57,947 bases of DNA from Bdellovibrionales bacterium (GCA_009692515.1 SHZA01000006.1:1-57947); one strand, 5' to 3'. Shown: positions 35,817-45,569, counted from the first letter of the stretch. The notes: a model not told the origin generated them from the letters alone. A program made the numbers and translations.

Positions 35817-36884
35817 TTACATCTTCTCGATTTCACTCATTAGATATTCCAACATTTCTCCTTCAGGAACCTTCTTAATCGCCTTTCCTTTTTTGTAAAC
35901 TAGCCCCTCTCCTTTGCCTCCAGCAATTCCGATATCGGCCTCCAAAGATTCTCCAGGACCATTCACCACACAACCCATCACTGCAATTTTAATATTTTTC
36001 TTCAAACCTAGAGCTCTGCGCTCTACCTCTTCAGCTAATTTATATACGTCGATATCGGCTCGACCACAACTAGGGCAGGCAATGATTTCTGGGGTATCAT
36101 TTTTTAACCCAATCGATTTAAGAATGTAAGCGCCCACCTTAACCTCTTCTACGGGATCACAACTCAAAGAAACACGAATGGTGTCTCCGATACCAGCCAT
36201 TAATAAACCACCGATTCCCACAGCCGATTTTACAGTGCCATAGTTTTTGGTTCCCGCCTCTGTGACACCCAAATGTAGTGGGGCTTCAGTTTTTAAAGAA
36301 AGCAAACTGTAGGCTCTAAAGTTAGAGAGCACATCGGATGACTTAATAGAAACTTTAAAATTAAAAAAATCTTGTTGTTCCACAAGTGCAATAGAAGCTA
36401 ACGCACTTTCTACTAGTGCTTCGGGAGTAGGATGGCCATACTTTTTTAGCAATGCTTTTTCTAGTGAACCCGCATTCACACCAATGCGAACCGCTTTGCC
36501 TGTGTCTCTCGCCATTTTAATGACATCGACAGTTTTCCATTCCGCTCCGATATTTCCGGGGTTAATTCTCACGCAAGCGATATCGTGCTTCATCGCCTCT
36601 AAGGCCATTTTATAATCAAAATGAATGTCTGCAATAACAGGAATATGCACCTGCTTTAAAACTTCAGGCAAGGCATCTGCCGACTCTTGATTGTTAACGG
36701 TAACTCTAACAAGTTCGCAGCCCGCAGCCTCTAACTCTAGAATCTGTTTTACAACGTCGGCAACATCATCCGTTTTAGGGGTGGTCATTGATTGAATCCG
36801 AACAGGATTATTTCCCCCAATCTTGATGCCCCCTACATTTATTTCTCTGGTTTTTCGACGATGGATTTGTTCAACGTGTATCAT
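35817..36884 (-). CDS. ispG: 4-hydroxy-3-methylbut-2-en-1-yl diphosphate synthase
   Basis: Reduces MEcPP to HMBPP, the next-to-last step of the MEP pathway, using a 4Fe-4S cluster. The 355-residue protein is the short bacterial form. Motifs: IQSMTTPKT, INPGNIG, and the cluster Cys in ACPSCGRAD and GCVVNGPGE (third Cys). ATG 36884 overlaps the ntrX-like stop by 4 bp (ATGA). It needs a flavodoxin or ferredoxin; none is seen here. Confidence 0.96.
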   Translation of the reverse strand: MIHVEQIHRRKTREINVGGIKIGGNNPVRIQSMTTPKTDDVADVVKQILELEAAGCELVRVTVNNQESADALPEVLKQVHIPVIADIHFDYKMALEAMKHDIACVRINPGNIGAEWKTVDVIKMARDTGKAVRIGVNAGSLEKALLKKYGHPTPEALVESALASIALVEQQDFFNFKVSIKSSDVLSNFRAYSLLSLKTEAPLHLGVTEAGTKNYGTVKSAVGIGGLLMAGIGDTIRVSLSCDPVEEVKVGAYILKSIGLKNDTPEIIACPSCGRADIDVYKLAEEVERRALGLKKNIKIAVMGCVVNGPGESLEADIGIAGGKGEGLVYKKGKAIKKVPEGEMLEYLMSEIEKM

Positions 36885-38248
36885 GCATTTCCCCCGATGT
36901 TGGTCGTATTGGATTCGATTCCATAACTTTTCATTTTTTTATGCAGGTGGCTTCTCTCCACTCCTATATTTTGTGCAGTTTTTGAGATATTGCCTCCGTT
37001 TTCAGAAAGCATTTTTAAAATAAAATGTTTTTCAAAAACAGCTCTTGCAGCTCGCAATGTTTTATCCCCAAAACTAAACAGCTCCTGGGCCTCTAATGGC
37101 TCTATTTCTTCGAAGTCTAACGAATCAATCGTTTCGGTTTTCGATAAAATACAGGCCCTTTCAACCCAGTTTTTAAGCTCTCTTACATTACCTGGCCAAG
37201 CGTAAGATGCCAACATTTCGCATGTTTTTTCATCAATTTTCCTAACTTTGCCGCTAGAGTACCGTTTTATGAAATGCTGTATTAATTGAGCGATATCTTC
37301 CCTTCGCTCTCGTAAAGGGGAGATCTGCATTGGAATTACATTCAGTCGATAGTAAAGATCCTCCCTAAACTCACCCTCTTTAATAGCTTTTTTAAGATCT
37401 TTATTAGTCGCAGCAATCACTCTCAAATCTAATTCTATTGTGTCATCGCCACCCAATCTCTGAATGGTACACTCTTGAAGTGCTCTTAAGATCTTGGCCT
37501 GCATCTTAGAGCTCATATCCCCTACTTCATCTAAAAAAAGGGTACCACCATTAGCCTGTTCAAACTTTCCTAACTTTCGATCATAAGCTCCTGTGAAGGC
37601 CCCCTTTTCATGTCCGAAAAGTTCGCTTTCGATCAAATCATCGGGAATAGCCGCACAATTAACGGCTACAAATCGCCCTTTCCTTCGAGGACTGCCTTTG
37701 TGTAGGCCTCGCGCCACCAATTCTTTTCCTGTACCATTTTCTCCCTGCAGCATTACCCAGCCATTCGAAGGACCGGTAACGGCCATTAATTTTTTAAGGC
37801 GCGCCATCGGATAACTCTCACCGATTAGAAAATCCTCATCATGCAATTCACTCTTTAAATACTCATTTTCATCTTTAAGGTCTTTAAAAGCAAATAGATG
37901 ACTTAATAATAAAATGATTTTGTCGAAGTGAATGGGCTTTTCAAGAAAATCGAATGCCCCAAGCTTAAGCGCCTTTACTGCAGTCTCAACAGTCGCATGG
38001 CCCGACATCATTACCACGGGCATATTAGAATTTATTTTTTTAATCTTCTCTAAAACTACAATACCGTCATCTCCAGGCATCCAAATATCCAAAAGAACCA
38101 CATCGGGATTAAATTTTTTTACCTTTTGAAGTCCGATGGCACCACTTTTAGCAGTCTCGACGATAAAACCTTCGTCCTCAAGCACACCTTTTAAAGAGGC
38201 TAAAATGTTTTCTTCATCATCAATAACTAAAATCTTTTTCAACACCAT
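36881..38248 (-). CDS. Sigma-54-dependent response regulator (NtrC/NtrX type)
   Basis: A 455-residue regulator. Residues 1-120: receiver domain with acidic pair near VIDDEEN and phospho-acceptor Asp in VVLLDIWMPG. Then the AAA+ domain with Walker A GENGTGKE, the sigma-54-contact loop GAFTGA intact, FLDEVGDMS (Walker B) and RLNVIP. The C-terminus is a Fis-type helix-turn-helix (NGGNISKTAQNIGVERSHLHKKM). It should open sigma-54 promoters after phosphorylation by the kinase encoded just before it, whose gene it overlaps by 10 bp. Naming to NtrX is by partner type. Confidence 0.93.
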   Translation of the reverse strand: MVLKKILVIDDEENILASLKGVLEDEGFIVETAKSGAIGLQKVKKFNPDVVLLDIWMPGDDGIVVLEKIKKINSNMPVVMMSGHATVETAVKALKLGAFDFLEKPIHFDKIILLLSHLFAFKDLKDENEYLKSELHDEDFLIGESYPMARLKKLMAVTGPSNGWVMLQGENGTGKELVARGLHKGSPRRKGRFVAVNCAAIPDDLIESELFGHEKGAFTGAYDRKLGKFEQANGGTLFLDEVGDMSSKMQAKILRALQECTIQRLGGDDTIELDLRVIAATNKDLKKAIKEGEFREDLYYRLNVIPMQISPLRERREDIAQLIQHFIKRYSSGKVRKIDEKTCEMLASYAWPGNVRELKNWVERACILSKTETIDSLDFEEIEPLEAQELFSFGDKTLRAARAVFEKHFILKMLSENGGNISKTAQNIGVERSHLHKKMKSYGIESNTTNIGGNA

Positions 38249-40500
38249 TCGTTTTTCTCCACTTCTAAATCTTGAGCCTCTATTTTTAAAGTCCGTTTAT
38301 TAGGATCTCTTTTGATATGTAAGCCCGAGGGGAATTCAATCACAAAACGAGTTCCCTTATTTTGATTGGCAATGGCTTTTACACTAGCTCCGTGATCGAA
38401 AATGATCCGTTTAACAATGGCCAATCCCAAACCGGTACCCCCTTCTCTCATCGAAAAGTAGGGCTCAAATAACTGATTATAAACTTCGGGGTCAATCCCA
38501 CACCCCTCATCGCTCACACTCAATTTAATATTTTGAGAGTCGGAATCCAGCTCGGTAACCACCTCAATATTTCCAGCTAAATTCATGGCAGCGACAGAGT
38601 TGTCAAACAGGTTAAACAAAACTCGTTTTAGCTGTGACTTATCTAACTGCATTTTTGGCATCTCAAGGAATAAATTCAAATCAAATGTGATCGCCTCATG
38701 GGCCACCTTAAAAAGATTCACGGCCTCTACGACAATATCATTTAAATCTTCCATACTTTTCTTCGTTTCTGGAAGTCTTGCAAAGGAGGAAAATTCATTC
38801 ACAAGAGTCTTCAATGCATCTACCTCCTTTAGAATAATTTCAGTCGACTCACCAAAGGTTCCATCATCCTCAATTTTATCTAGATAACGACGCCTCAAGC
38901 GCTGCACCGAAAGCTGAATAGGTGTGAGCGGATTTTTTATCTCATGGGCAATTCTTTTCGCAACCTCTGTCCAGGCACTCATTCTTTCCATCTGTTGAAT
39001 TTCAGTGACGTCGTCAAAAACAGCTACAACTCCTAGTTGTTGGTTTTTCTCATCTCTTAATACACTTAAGGTCATAGTTAAATGGGTCCACTGTCCGTCG
39101 TCACTTTGAATCTTAATTTCCTTTCTGAGTGATTTAGAGGTTCGATATAACAGCTCTAATAGGTCTCGAAATTCTGCCCGATAGATCTCAGGAACTAATG
39201 CCCAGTAAGGTCGCCCCAACACCTCAGAGACGGGCGCTTTTAAAAGTTTAGAGGCCGCAGAATTAATCATTGAAACCAGGCCATTTTCATCTAACGATAC
39301 CACACCTGATGGCACCGTTTCTAAAAGCACCTCGATATAGGTTCTTCTGTGTTGAATTTCTTGATGCGATTTTTGGAGGCGCTCGTGGCTTAATTGAATA
39401 TGCTGTTTATTCTGTTTTAACTGGAGAGTCATGGCATTGAAAGCTTCGACAAGTTTTGCAAGCTCATCACCGCCAGTGACATTAATATGATAATCCAAGT
39501 TTCCACGAGAGACCTCTCCAGTTCCTTTTACTAGCTCTTCAATAGGTCCCGTCAGTCTTCTGGCCACATAAAAACCGGTCCAGATGGCGGAAAAAAGAAC
39601 TAGTAATGTCACCATCGAGAGTATGAAAAAATAGGTCGACTTGATTGGATAATTAAGAGGGTTTTCTAGTTTGTAATCTGAATAGGTCATGTGAATGTCG
39701 GCCAACTGACTCGATAGGTTTAATGGGATGAAATAATTAGTAAATAAAACTCCCCGACCCACACCGAGAAAAGCACCACATCTAACCAACTCTCCCTCGC
39801 CTACATTTTGAACTCTGCATTGATTATGTCCCGCAAAGGCATGCTGTAGAGTTTCTAAACTAGCCACAGGAATTAAATTCGCTTTATCGGCCTGTATGGA
39901 AATAATACGTTGTGCAAAGGGTGAGGCATAATATTCGATAGCATCTAACCCATACTCAATTCGTGCTTGCTGAAGCTTTCTCGTAAAGACCTCTCCTTTC
40001 AGCGGGATGGACTCCAAAGAGAATGAGGTCTTACGAGCAAAATGAGCCGCGTTTCTCTCGGTGGTTTGATAATAATTTTTAACAACTTCAATACTTCTTT
40101 CGAGCGTCGCCTCAACCTTAACGTTGAACCACTTATCAAAGCTGCTCTTGATATAAAAAGCTGAGGTTGTAAAAAGAAACAGGGTGGGAATCGTGGCAAA
40201 CAAAAGAAAGCTAACCACCAGCCTAGTTTTTAGGCGCGACCCCAATCGTCCCCGCCGCTCATCTAAAATTAATTTTAAAGCATTTCTAAAAACCAGAAAT
40301 AGCAACACCATCACGAGCAAAACATTTAAATTCATCAGTCCAAAGAAAAAAATACTGTTCACAAATGGAAGTTTTGCAGAAAGCTTTAAAAGATGAACCT
40401 CAATAGCCGTAAAAATAATAATGGTCACTAAAACCACGCCCGCAATCACTCTCTCTCGGTGACGGCGCTTAGACTCATGACTGTCATTAGGGGAATACAT
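38239..40500 (-). CDS. Sensor histidine kinase, NtrY-like
   Basis: A 753-residue membrane kinase. Order: three membrane helices near the N-terminus (about residues 18-115), a periplasmic stretch (about 120-290), a fourth helix, HAMP (RLTGPIEELVKGTGEVSRG...), PAS (SLDENGLVSMINSAASKLL), the phospho-acceptor box RIAHEIKNPLTPIQLSVQRL, and an ATPase domain (NLFDNSVAAM, VSDEGCGID, GTGLGLAIVKRI). This is the NtrY layout. ATG 40500 is used; an in-frame TTG at 40518 is possible. The signal sensed is unknown. Start of the ntrY-ntrX-ispG-proS run. Confidence 0.93.
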   Translation of the reverse strand: MYSPNDSHESKRRHRERVIAGVVLVTIIIFTAIEVHLLKLSAKLPFVNSIFFFGLMNLNVLLVMVLLFLVFRNALKLILDERRGRLGSRLKTRLVVSFLLFATIPTLFLFTTSAFYIKSSFDKWFNVKVEATLERSIEVVKNYYQTTERNAAHFARKTSFSLESIPLKGEVFTRKLQQARIEYGLDAIEYYASPFAQRIISIQADKANLIPVASLETLQHAFAGHNQCRVQNVGEGELVRCGAFLGVGRGVLFTNYFIPLNLSSQLADIHMTYSDYKLENPLNYPIKSTYFFILSMVTLLVLFSAIWTGFYVARRLTGPIEELVKGTGEVSRGNLDYHINVTGGDELAKLVEAFNAMTLQLKQNKQHIQLSHERLQKSHQEIQHRRTYIEVLLETVPSGVVSLDENGLVSMINSAASKLLKAPVSEVLGRPYWALVPEIYRAEFRDLLELLYRTSKSLRKEIKIQSDDGQWTHLTMTLSVLRDEKNQQLGVVAVFDDVTEIQQMERMSAWTEVAKRIAHEIKNPLTPIQLSVQRLRRRYLDKIEDDGTFGESTEIILKEVDALKTLVNEFSSFARLPETKKSMEDLNDIVVEAVNLFKVAHEAITFDLNLFLEMPKMQLDKSQLKRVLFNLFDNSVAAMNLAGNIEVVTELDSDSQNIKLSVSDEGCGIDPEVYNQLFEPYFSMREGGTGLGLAIVKRIIFDHGASVKAIANQNKGTRFVIEFPSGLHIKRDPNKRTLKIEAQDLEVEKNEWC

Positions 40501-40612
40501 TGGAGCACTGTAAGTCAAATGGGGGAAAAAGACACCCCCAATTGTGTTCTTTTTAACTCACTTTTAGCCTTTGGACTTACGATTAATTAGGTTAAGGTGG
40601 CGCGTTAAAACT

Positions 40613-41761
40613 ATGATTTACGCAGACTACAACGCAACAACACCTTTAGGTGAAAAGGCAAAAGACTGGATGGCTCAAGCCTTAGAGCTTTGGGGGAACC
40701 CTTCATCGAGTCACAGGTATGGCCGTAAAGCTTCAGAGTTATTAAATAAGTCTAGAGAATCTGTGGCTGAACTTTTAGGCGTCAATCCCAATGACATCGT
40801 TTTCACCTCGGGTGGGAGTGAAGCCAATACCTTAGCTTTGATGGGATTAGCCCTAGAGGTGGGACCGGGATTTCGACTACTAACCTCTTTAGTAGAACAT
40901 TCTTCTATTCGCGATACCTTACCTTTGATCGAAAAACTGGGAGGAATCATCCAGCATGTTGCGGTTAATTCAGAGGGGCAATTATCTTTAGTAGACCTTG
41001 AAAAACAGATCGAAACCTTTAAACCCCATCTTGTATCTCTAATGACTGCCAATAATGAAACAGGTGTTATTTTTCCGATCCCACAAATTCTTCAGCTTTG
41101 TGAAGCCCATGCCTGTTTGCTTCACACCGATGCGGTACAGGGGCTGGGAAAGCTAGACCCCACCTTTTATCGGAATGCCCATTTAGTTTCAATTTCTGCT
41201 CATAAGATTTATGGCCCTAAAGGGGTGGGTGCTCTCATTATTAAAAAAGGGGTTTCGTTAGTGGCAACTCACTATGGGGGTGCGCAGGAGATTAAACGGC
41301 GTGGCGGCACTGAAAACGTAGTGGGGATTGCAGGTTTTGGAGGGGCCGCGAGAGAATGGCAAGAGACTCACGGTTCACAGGACCTTAAAAAAGTAAGAGA
41401 CTATTTTGAGACCTTTATTGGAGGGTCGCTGGATGGAGTTTCCATTCAAGGAGAAAAAGAACCAAGAATTCCAAATACTTCAAACTTTCGTTTTCAGGGT
41501 ATTGCTTCGGAGGTTCTCTTGGGAGCTCTAGATCTAGAGGGCATTTTTATTTCAGCGGGCTCTGCCTGTTCTTCGGGGTCCATTTCACCAAGTCATGTGT
41601 TATTAGGAATGGGCTTTTCCGAATCTGAGGCTAAAGAATGTGTGAGATTTAGTTGGGGGCAGATGAGTGGGTTAAATACGGTTGAAGAGGTGGCAAAAAA
41701 AGTGATTGCGCACGTAACAAGAATCCGTGCTAGAAACACCTTAAAAGCATTATCGAAGTAG
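40613..41761 (+). CDS. Cysteine desulfurase (NifS/IscS family)
   Basis: Takes sulfur from cysteine as an enzyme persulfide, with PLP. The 382-residue protein has YADYNATTPLG at the N-terminus, FTSGGSEANTLALMG, the PLP-binding Lys in SAHKIYGPKGVGAL, and the catalytic Cys loop AGSACSSGS. It sits 7 bp before mnmA, so it is likely the sulfur donor for tRNA thiolation rather than a general Fe-S enzyme; no iscU or iscA follows. ATG 40613 matches the family start; the frame runs further up to a TTG at 40571. Confidence 0.92.
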   Translation: MIYADYNATTPLGEKAKDWMAQALELWGNPSSSHRYGRKASELLNKSRESVAELLGVNPNDIVFTSGGSEANTLALMGLALEVGPGFRLLTSLVEHSSIRDTLPLIEKLGGIIQHVAVNSEGQLSLVDLEKQIETFKPHLVSLMTANNETGVIFPIPQILQLCEAHACLLHTDAVQGLGKLDPTFYRNAHLVSISAHKIYGPKGVGALIIKKGVSLVATHYGGAQEIKRRGGTENVVGIAGFGGAAREWQETHGSQDLKKVRDYFETFIGGSLDGVSIQGEKEPRIPNTSNFRFQGIASEVLLGALDLEGIFISAGSACSSGSISPSHVLLGMGFSESEAKECVRFSWGQMSGLNTVEEVAKKVIAHVTRIRARNTLKALSK

Positions 41762-41768
41762 GTCAGAC

Positions 41769-42893
41769 GTGAGTTCAGTAGTTGAAAATAAATTACCCGC
41801 AAAGGGTGCAAAGGTAGTGGTAGCCATGAGTGGTGGCGTTGACAGTAGTGTCGCTGCGGGTTGGCTCGCTAAAAATGGGTACCACGTTATTGGAATCTCA
41901 CTTCAACTTCATGACATGGCTGAAAAGATCGATAACGAATTTGGTACCTGTTGTAGTTTGAGTGACATCAATGATGCCCGAAGAGTCGCCGAAGTTTTAG
42001 ACATCCCTTTTTATGTAAATAATATGGAAACGGCTTTTAATGAAGCTGTTATCGACGATTTTGTTCAGGAATACTTAAACGGTAGGACTCCTAATCCCTG
42101 TGTTCGCTGCAATGAAAAGGTGAAATTTAAAAAGTTAATGGATTGGGCCTTAGATCTAGGTGCCGATTTTTTAGCCACCGGCCACTATGCAACAGTTCAC
42201 TGGAATAATAACCTATCTCGTCATGAACTTCATAAAGGTGAAGATGATGGAAAAGATCAGTCCTACTTTTTATTCACACTGAAAGAAACTGAACTCGCAA
42301 AAACCCTTTTTCCTGTCGGCTCTTTTCCTAAGCCAATGGTTCGAAGCTTAGCCCAAGAATATGGTTTGCGAGTAGCAAACAAACCCGACAGCCAAGAGAT
42401 CTGCTTTGTTCAAGGAAAAAGCTATAGAGAGTTTATTGAGGAGAAGGTACCTGCAGAGGTTTTGCGACCAGGAAATTTTGTGAGTATTGACAGGAAAATA
42501 TTAGGCCAACATGCAGGACTTCATCAATACACTGTAGGACAAAGAAAGGGCATTCACCTGAACTCTTTAGTGCCCTTGTATGTCTTAGGTTTAGATGCCA
42601 AAAATAACGAGGTAATGGTAGGAGCTGAAACTGCTCTTTTTAGAAAAAGTGCAATTGTAAAACATCTTTCTTGGATTAATGAATTTGATCTATCTACCTC
42701 AAGTAAAGTGTTAGCAAAAATTAGATATCGAAGTAAAGAAAGCCCTGTCGAAATTTCTGCCGTTGATCCAACCTCAATCGAAGTTAAATTTGAGATTCCA
42801 CAACGCGCAATCACTCCCGGGCAGGCTATGGTATTTTACGACGGCTCCAGAGTTTTGGGCGGGGGTTGGATTGAAAGTTTGTCGGTTCACTAA
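41769..42893 (+). CDS. mnmA: tRNA-specific 2-thiouridylase MnmA
   Basis: Makes 2-thiouridine at the wobble position (U34) of tRNA-Lys, -Glu and -Gln. The 374-residue protein starts at GTG 41769. It has the PP-loop VVVAMSGGVDSSVAAGWL (about residues 16-33), the Cys-containing PNPCVRCNEKVKF, the DGKDQSYFL segment and the second active Cys in DSQEICFV. It follows the desulfurase by 7 bp and shares one base with the start of the next gene. Confidence 0.95.
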   Translation: MSSVVENKLPAKGAKVVVAMSGGVDSSVAAGWLAKNGYHVIGISLQLHDMAEKIDNEFGTCCSLSDINDARRVAEVLDIPFYVNNMETAFNEAVIDDFVQEYLNGRTPNPCVRCNEKVKFKKLMDWALDLGADFLATGHYATVHWNNNLSRHELHKGEDDGKDQSYFLFTLKETELAKTLFPVGSFPKPMVRSLAQEYGLRVANKPDSQEICFVQGKSYREFIEEKVPAEVLRPGNFVSIDRKILGQHAGLHQYTVGQRKGIHLNSLVPLYVLGLDAKNNEVMVGAETALFRKSAIVKHLSWINEFDLSTSSKVLAKIRYRSKESPVEISAVDPTSIEVKFEIPQRAITPGQAMVFYDGSRVLGGGWIESLSVH

Positions 42894-44176
42894 TGCGAAT
42901 CGCAATTAAAACTTTTGGGTGTAAGGCCAACAGTACCGATAGCGATGCGCTTTTTTTAGAGGCAAAAAAACGTGGCTTTGAGGTGGTGGATGAAACCTCT
43001 CCTGCCGATGCTTATGTGATCAACACCTGCACCGTCACCGAAAATGCAGACCGAGACGCCCGTCACCAAGCGCATAGATTTAAGCGACAAAACCAAGGGG
43101 CTTTAGTTGCCATGGTGGGTTGTTATGCTCAAGTCGCGAAGGACACTCTTTTGACACTTCCAGAGGTGGATTTTGTCGTTGGAACCGCTAATAAATTTAA
43201 AGTTTTAGACCACTTTGAAAAAGCCTTTCGGAATGAGGCGGTTGAAAAAGATCAGGTAGAGCCGGCCAAAGGTTTTTTACCCGAAACTTTTCCAGGCTCT
43301 AGACATGCAAGAGCCACTATTAAAATTCAAGATGGGTGCAACTATCGTTGCAGTTTTTGTATTATTCCTGAAGCCCGAGGACGAAGCCGTAGTCTTTCAT
43401 TAGAGATAATTGAACGACAGGTTCAAGAGGCTTATCGCGAAGGTTTCAGAGAGGTGGTCTTAACTGGAATTCATTTGGCCCATTATGGCTGGGATCAAAA
43501 TACAGATCTGGTAGAGCTAATGACCCGCCTTTTATCACAAGAGGGGCCACGCATTCGGTTAAGTTCCCTAGATCCATTTGAGATCCCAGAGGCACTGCTA
43601 ACACTCTTTGCAAAGCATGAAAGATTTTGCCCGCATTTTCACATTGCACTTCAAAGTGGCAGTGATTCTATTTTGAGTCGGATGCGACGCATTTATCAGG
43701 CTAAAGAGTTTGTAGCCATCACTCACCGAATTAAAGCTTTGCGTGAAAATACTTTTATTGGCGTAGATGTGATTGTAGGTTTCCCCGGTGAAGGGGAGCA
43801 AGAATTTCAAGAAACGCTAGATTGTTTAAATAGTTCCTATTGGACTAAACTCCATGTTTTTTCTTTTTCTGCAAGAAAAGGAACTGGGGCTGCCACACTA
43901 GACAATCAGGTTCCCGATAAAACTATTTCCGAGAGGTCGGAGGTTTTACGCCTATTAAGTGCTGCCCACTATGTAAAATTTTTAGAGAGCCAAATAGGAA
44001 AAACAAAACGAGTGATTTTGGAAAGACCATCAAAAAAATCGGCCAATGTTTGGTTGGGGCACACCGAAAACTATTTACCTACTTATACACTCATATCTTC
44101 AGCACAACCTAAAATGGAAATTTCGTGTGCCGTTCTAAAGGTAGATGGGGATAGAGTCTGGACAACTTTACAGTAA
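42893..44176 (+). CDS. mtaB: tRNA t6A37 methylthiotransferase MtaB-like
   Basis: Radical-SAM enzyme expected to turn t6A37 into ms2t6A37 in tRNAs. The 427-residue protein has the N-terminal UPF0004 domain (FGCKANSTDSDAL, INTCTVTENADRDARHQA, VGCYAQVA), the radical-SAM CNYRCSFCIIPEARGRSRS and a late HVFSFSARKGTGA stretch. The N-terminus fits MtaB better than MiaB or RimO. Its ATG overlaps the mnmA stop by one base (TAATG), so the three genes form a tRNA sulfur-modification operon. Confidence 0.9.
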   Translation: MRIAIKTFGCKANSTDSDALFLEAKKRGFEVVDETSPADAYVINTCTVTENADRDARHQAHRFKRQNQGALVAMVGCYAQVAKDTLLTLPEVDFVVGTANKFKVLDHFEKAFRNEAVEKDQVEPAKGFLPETFPGSRHARATIKIQDGCNYRCSFCIIPEARGRSRSLSLEIIERQVQEAYREGFREVVLTGIHLAHYGWDQNTDLVELMTRLLSQEGPRIRLSSLDPFEIPEALLTLFAKHERFCPHFHIALQSGSDSILSRMRRIYQAKEFVAITHRIKALRENTFIGVDVIVGFPGEGEQEFQETLDCLNSSYWTKLHVFSFSARKGTGAATLDNQVPDKTISERSEVLRLLSAAHYVKFLESQIGKTKRVILERPSKKSANVWLGHTENYLPTYTLISSAQPKMEISCAVLKVDGDRVWTTLQ

Positions 44177-44212
44177 GGACCGACGATTACCATCGGCCCT
44201 TACTTTACTTTC
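44177..44212 (+). terminator. Weak stem-loop after mtaB
   Basis: GGACCGA (44177-44183) can pair with TCGGCCC (44193-44199) with one mismatch around a 9-nt loop, directly after the mtaB stop and followed by a T-rich but broken tract. It may end the desulfurase-mnmA-mtaB transcript. Weak by eye. Confidence 0.3.
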
Positions 44213-44258
44213 CGAAAAGAGCTTCTTAATTTTTTCAGCTTTCACTAGCCAAAACTAA

Positions 44259-44849
44259 TTAACCTTTTTTGTTTTTTTCAGTTTCAGTCAATTCTATTTC
44301 CAGGCTGACATCCACAGTATCGCCCAAAGCGAGCCCTCCATTATCCAAAACTTTGTTCCAGACAATCCCGAAATCTTTTCGGTCTATTTTTAGGGTTCCA
44401 GAAAGTCCACGGCGAACCTTTCCAAACGGATCTTTTATCGACGGAGTTAATTCTCCGGCAATCGCTATTTCTTTGGTCACGCCCTTCATTGTTAACTCAC
44501 CGATTAAGGTGACTTTATCTCCTCCAACTGAGGTAATCGTCTTTGTTTTAAATAATGCTTTTGGAAATTTTTTTACATCAAAAAAGTCATTCGCTTTTAA
44601 ATGCTCATCCCTCTTGGTATTGCTTGTATTTAGAGTATTCATATCAAGCGTTCCCTCAAGACTCATTTTCCCGTTGTCCTTATCATCGATCTTAAAAGAA
44701 CCGGTCATTCCGGTAATCTCTCCGCTGACATTAGAAACCGTCATATGACGGATTTTAAAATGTGCAGAGGCATGTGAGCTGTCAATTTCCCATTGTGACG
44801 CAAAACCCAAACTAGAACTCAATAGAATAAACCATAAATTGATTTTCAT
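44259..44849 (-). CDS. YceI-family periplasmic lipid-binding protein
   Basis: A 196-residue protein with a short signal peptide ending near FASQ. The mature part is the YceI beta-barrel: WEIDSSHASAHFKIRHMTVSNVSG at the start, a TLDMNTLNTSNTKRDEHLK segment with the usual NDFFDVKKFP, and a C-terminal FGIVWNK. YceI proteins bind polyprenoid or other lipid-like molecules in the periplasm; the ligand is not known here. Binding site GAAAGGAAAA lies before the ATG. Stands alone, convergent with mtaB. Confidence 0.9.
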   Translation of the reverse strand: MKINLWFILLSSSLGFASQWEIDSSHASAHFKIRHMTVSNVSGEITGMTGSFKIDDKDNGKMSLEGTLDMNTLNTSNTKRDEHLKANDFFDVKKFPKALFKTKTITSVGGDKVTLIGELTMKGVTKEIAIAGELTPSIKDPFGKVRRGLSGTLKIDRKDFGIVWNKVLDNGGLALGDTVDVSLEIELTETEKNKKG

Positions 44850-45015
44850 TCATTTTCCTTTCAAAAGATCTGTTTCTATAATCCACACAAAGTGTAACGA
44901 GCTTCACATCTCTTTGCAAACGGCCTGATCTAGGATGGGCTGTTTCTATTTTGTAAACCATGAGATAATTCACTTAGCTTTTAATAGATTTAATCTCAAT
45001 TCAAAGGAGCTTCTG

Positions 45016-45432
45016 ATGTTACGAGTCATTTCATGTTTAATCGCTGTAGGTTTTTTGGTTTCCTGTTCCAGTGTTCCCTCAAAAACAGATTCGGCTAACC
45101 AGCCGTCTTGCACTGCCGAAAATTGCACTAAAAATCTCGGCAAGATAGGTAAGCCCGGAGCTAAATCATCAGGCCACAACACCTCCGAAAAAGGAAAGAC
45201 GACAGCTAAAGAAACTTCACAGGCAGTTCCCAGCACGACCACTTGCAATAAGGGCAAGGACGTCAGAACCTTAAAATTAGAGGTAGGTGATCCCAAAGGC
45301 TGCAAAGCGCATTACATGAAACAGGGCCAAGAAATATTACTTGCAAGCGCCGCCAATGAAACTCACTACTGTGGTCGGCAAATTGATAAGGTAAAAAAGA
45401 ATTTAGAATTAAGTGGTTATAGCTGTCAGTAA
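45016..45432 (+). CDS. Small lipoprotein with C-terminal Cys, unknown function
   Basis: A 138-residue lipoprotein from ATG 45016 with AAAGGAG 7 bp upstream. Signal ends FLVSC; Cys17 is the lipid site. The middle is rich in Lys, Thr, Ser and Gly and holds two Cys (CTAENC). The last 55 residues look folded: LKLEVGDPKGCKAHYMKQGQEI... ending with Cys-Gly-Arg-Gln and a final GYSCQ, so the Cys may form disulfides. No family recognised. The frame extends upstream without a signal peptide, so that start is rejected. Confidence 0.72.
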   Translation: MLRVISCLIAVGFLVSCSSVPSKTDSANQPSCTAENCTKNLGKIGKPGAKSSGHNTSEKGKTTAKETSQAVPSTTTCNKGKDVRTLKLEVGDPKGCKAHYMKQGQEILLASAANETHYCGRQIDKVKKNLELSGYSCQ

Positions 45433-45495
45433 CACCCTTTTGAAAACTCGACCACCCGTAGGCGTTGTTATTTTAGTTTGCCACTATTAATTTGT

Positions 45496-45569
45496 GGGCG
45501 ATTAGCTCAGCTGGATAGAGCACCAGCCTCCGAAGCTGGGGGTCATGCGTTCGAATCGCATATCGCCCA
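45496..45569 (+). tRNA. tRNA-Arg(CCG)
   Basis: A 74-nt cloverleaf. Acceptor stem GGGCGAT pairs with ATCGCCC; D-arm GCTC/GAGC; anticodon stem CCAGC/GCTGG around the loop CTCCGAA with anticodon CCG (45530-45532), which reads CGG (Arg). T-arm ATGCG/CGCAT with loop TTCGAAT. The discriminator is A at 45569. No CCA is encoded, so the CCA must be added afterwards. Confidence 0.97.
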
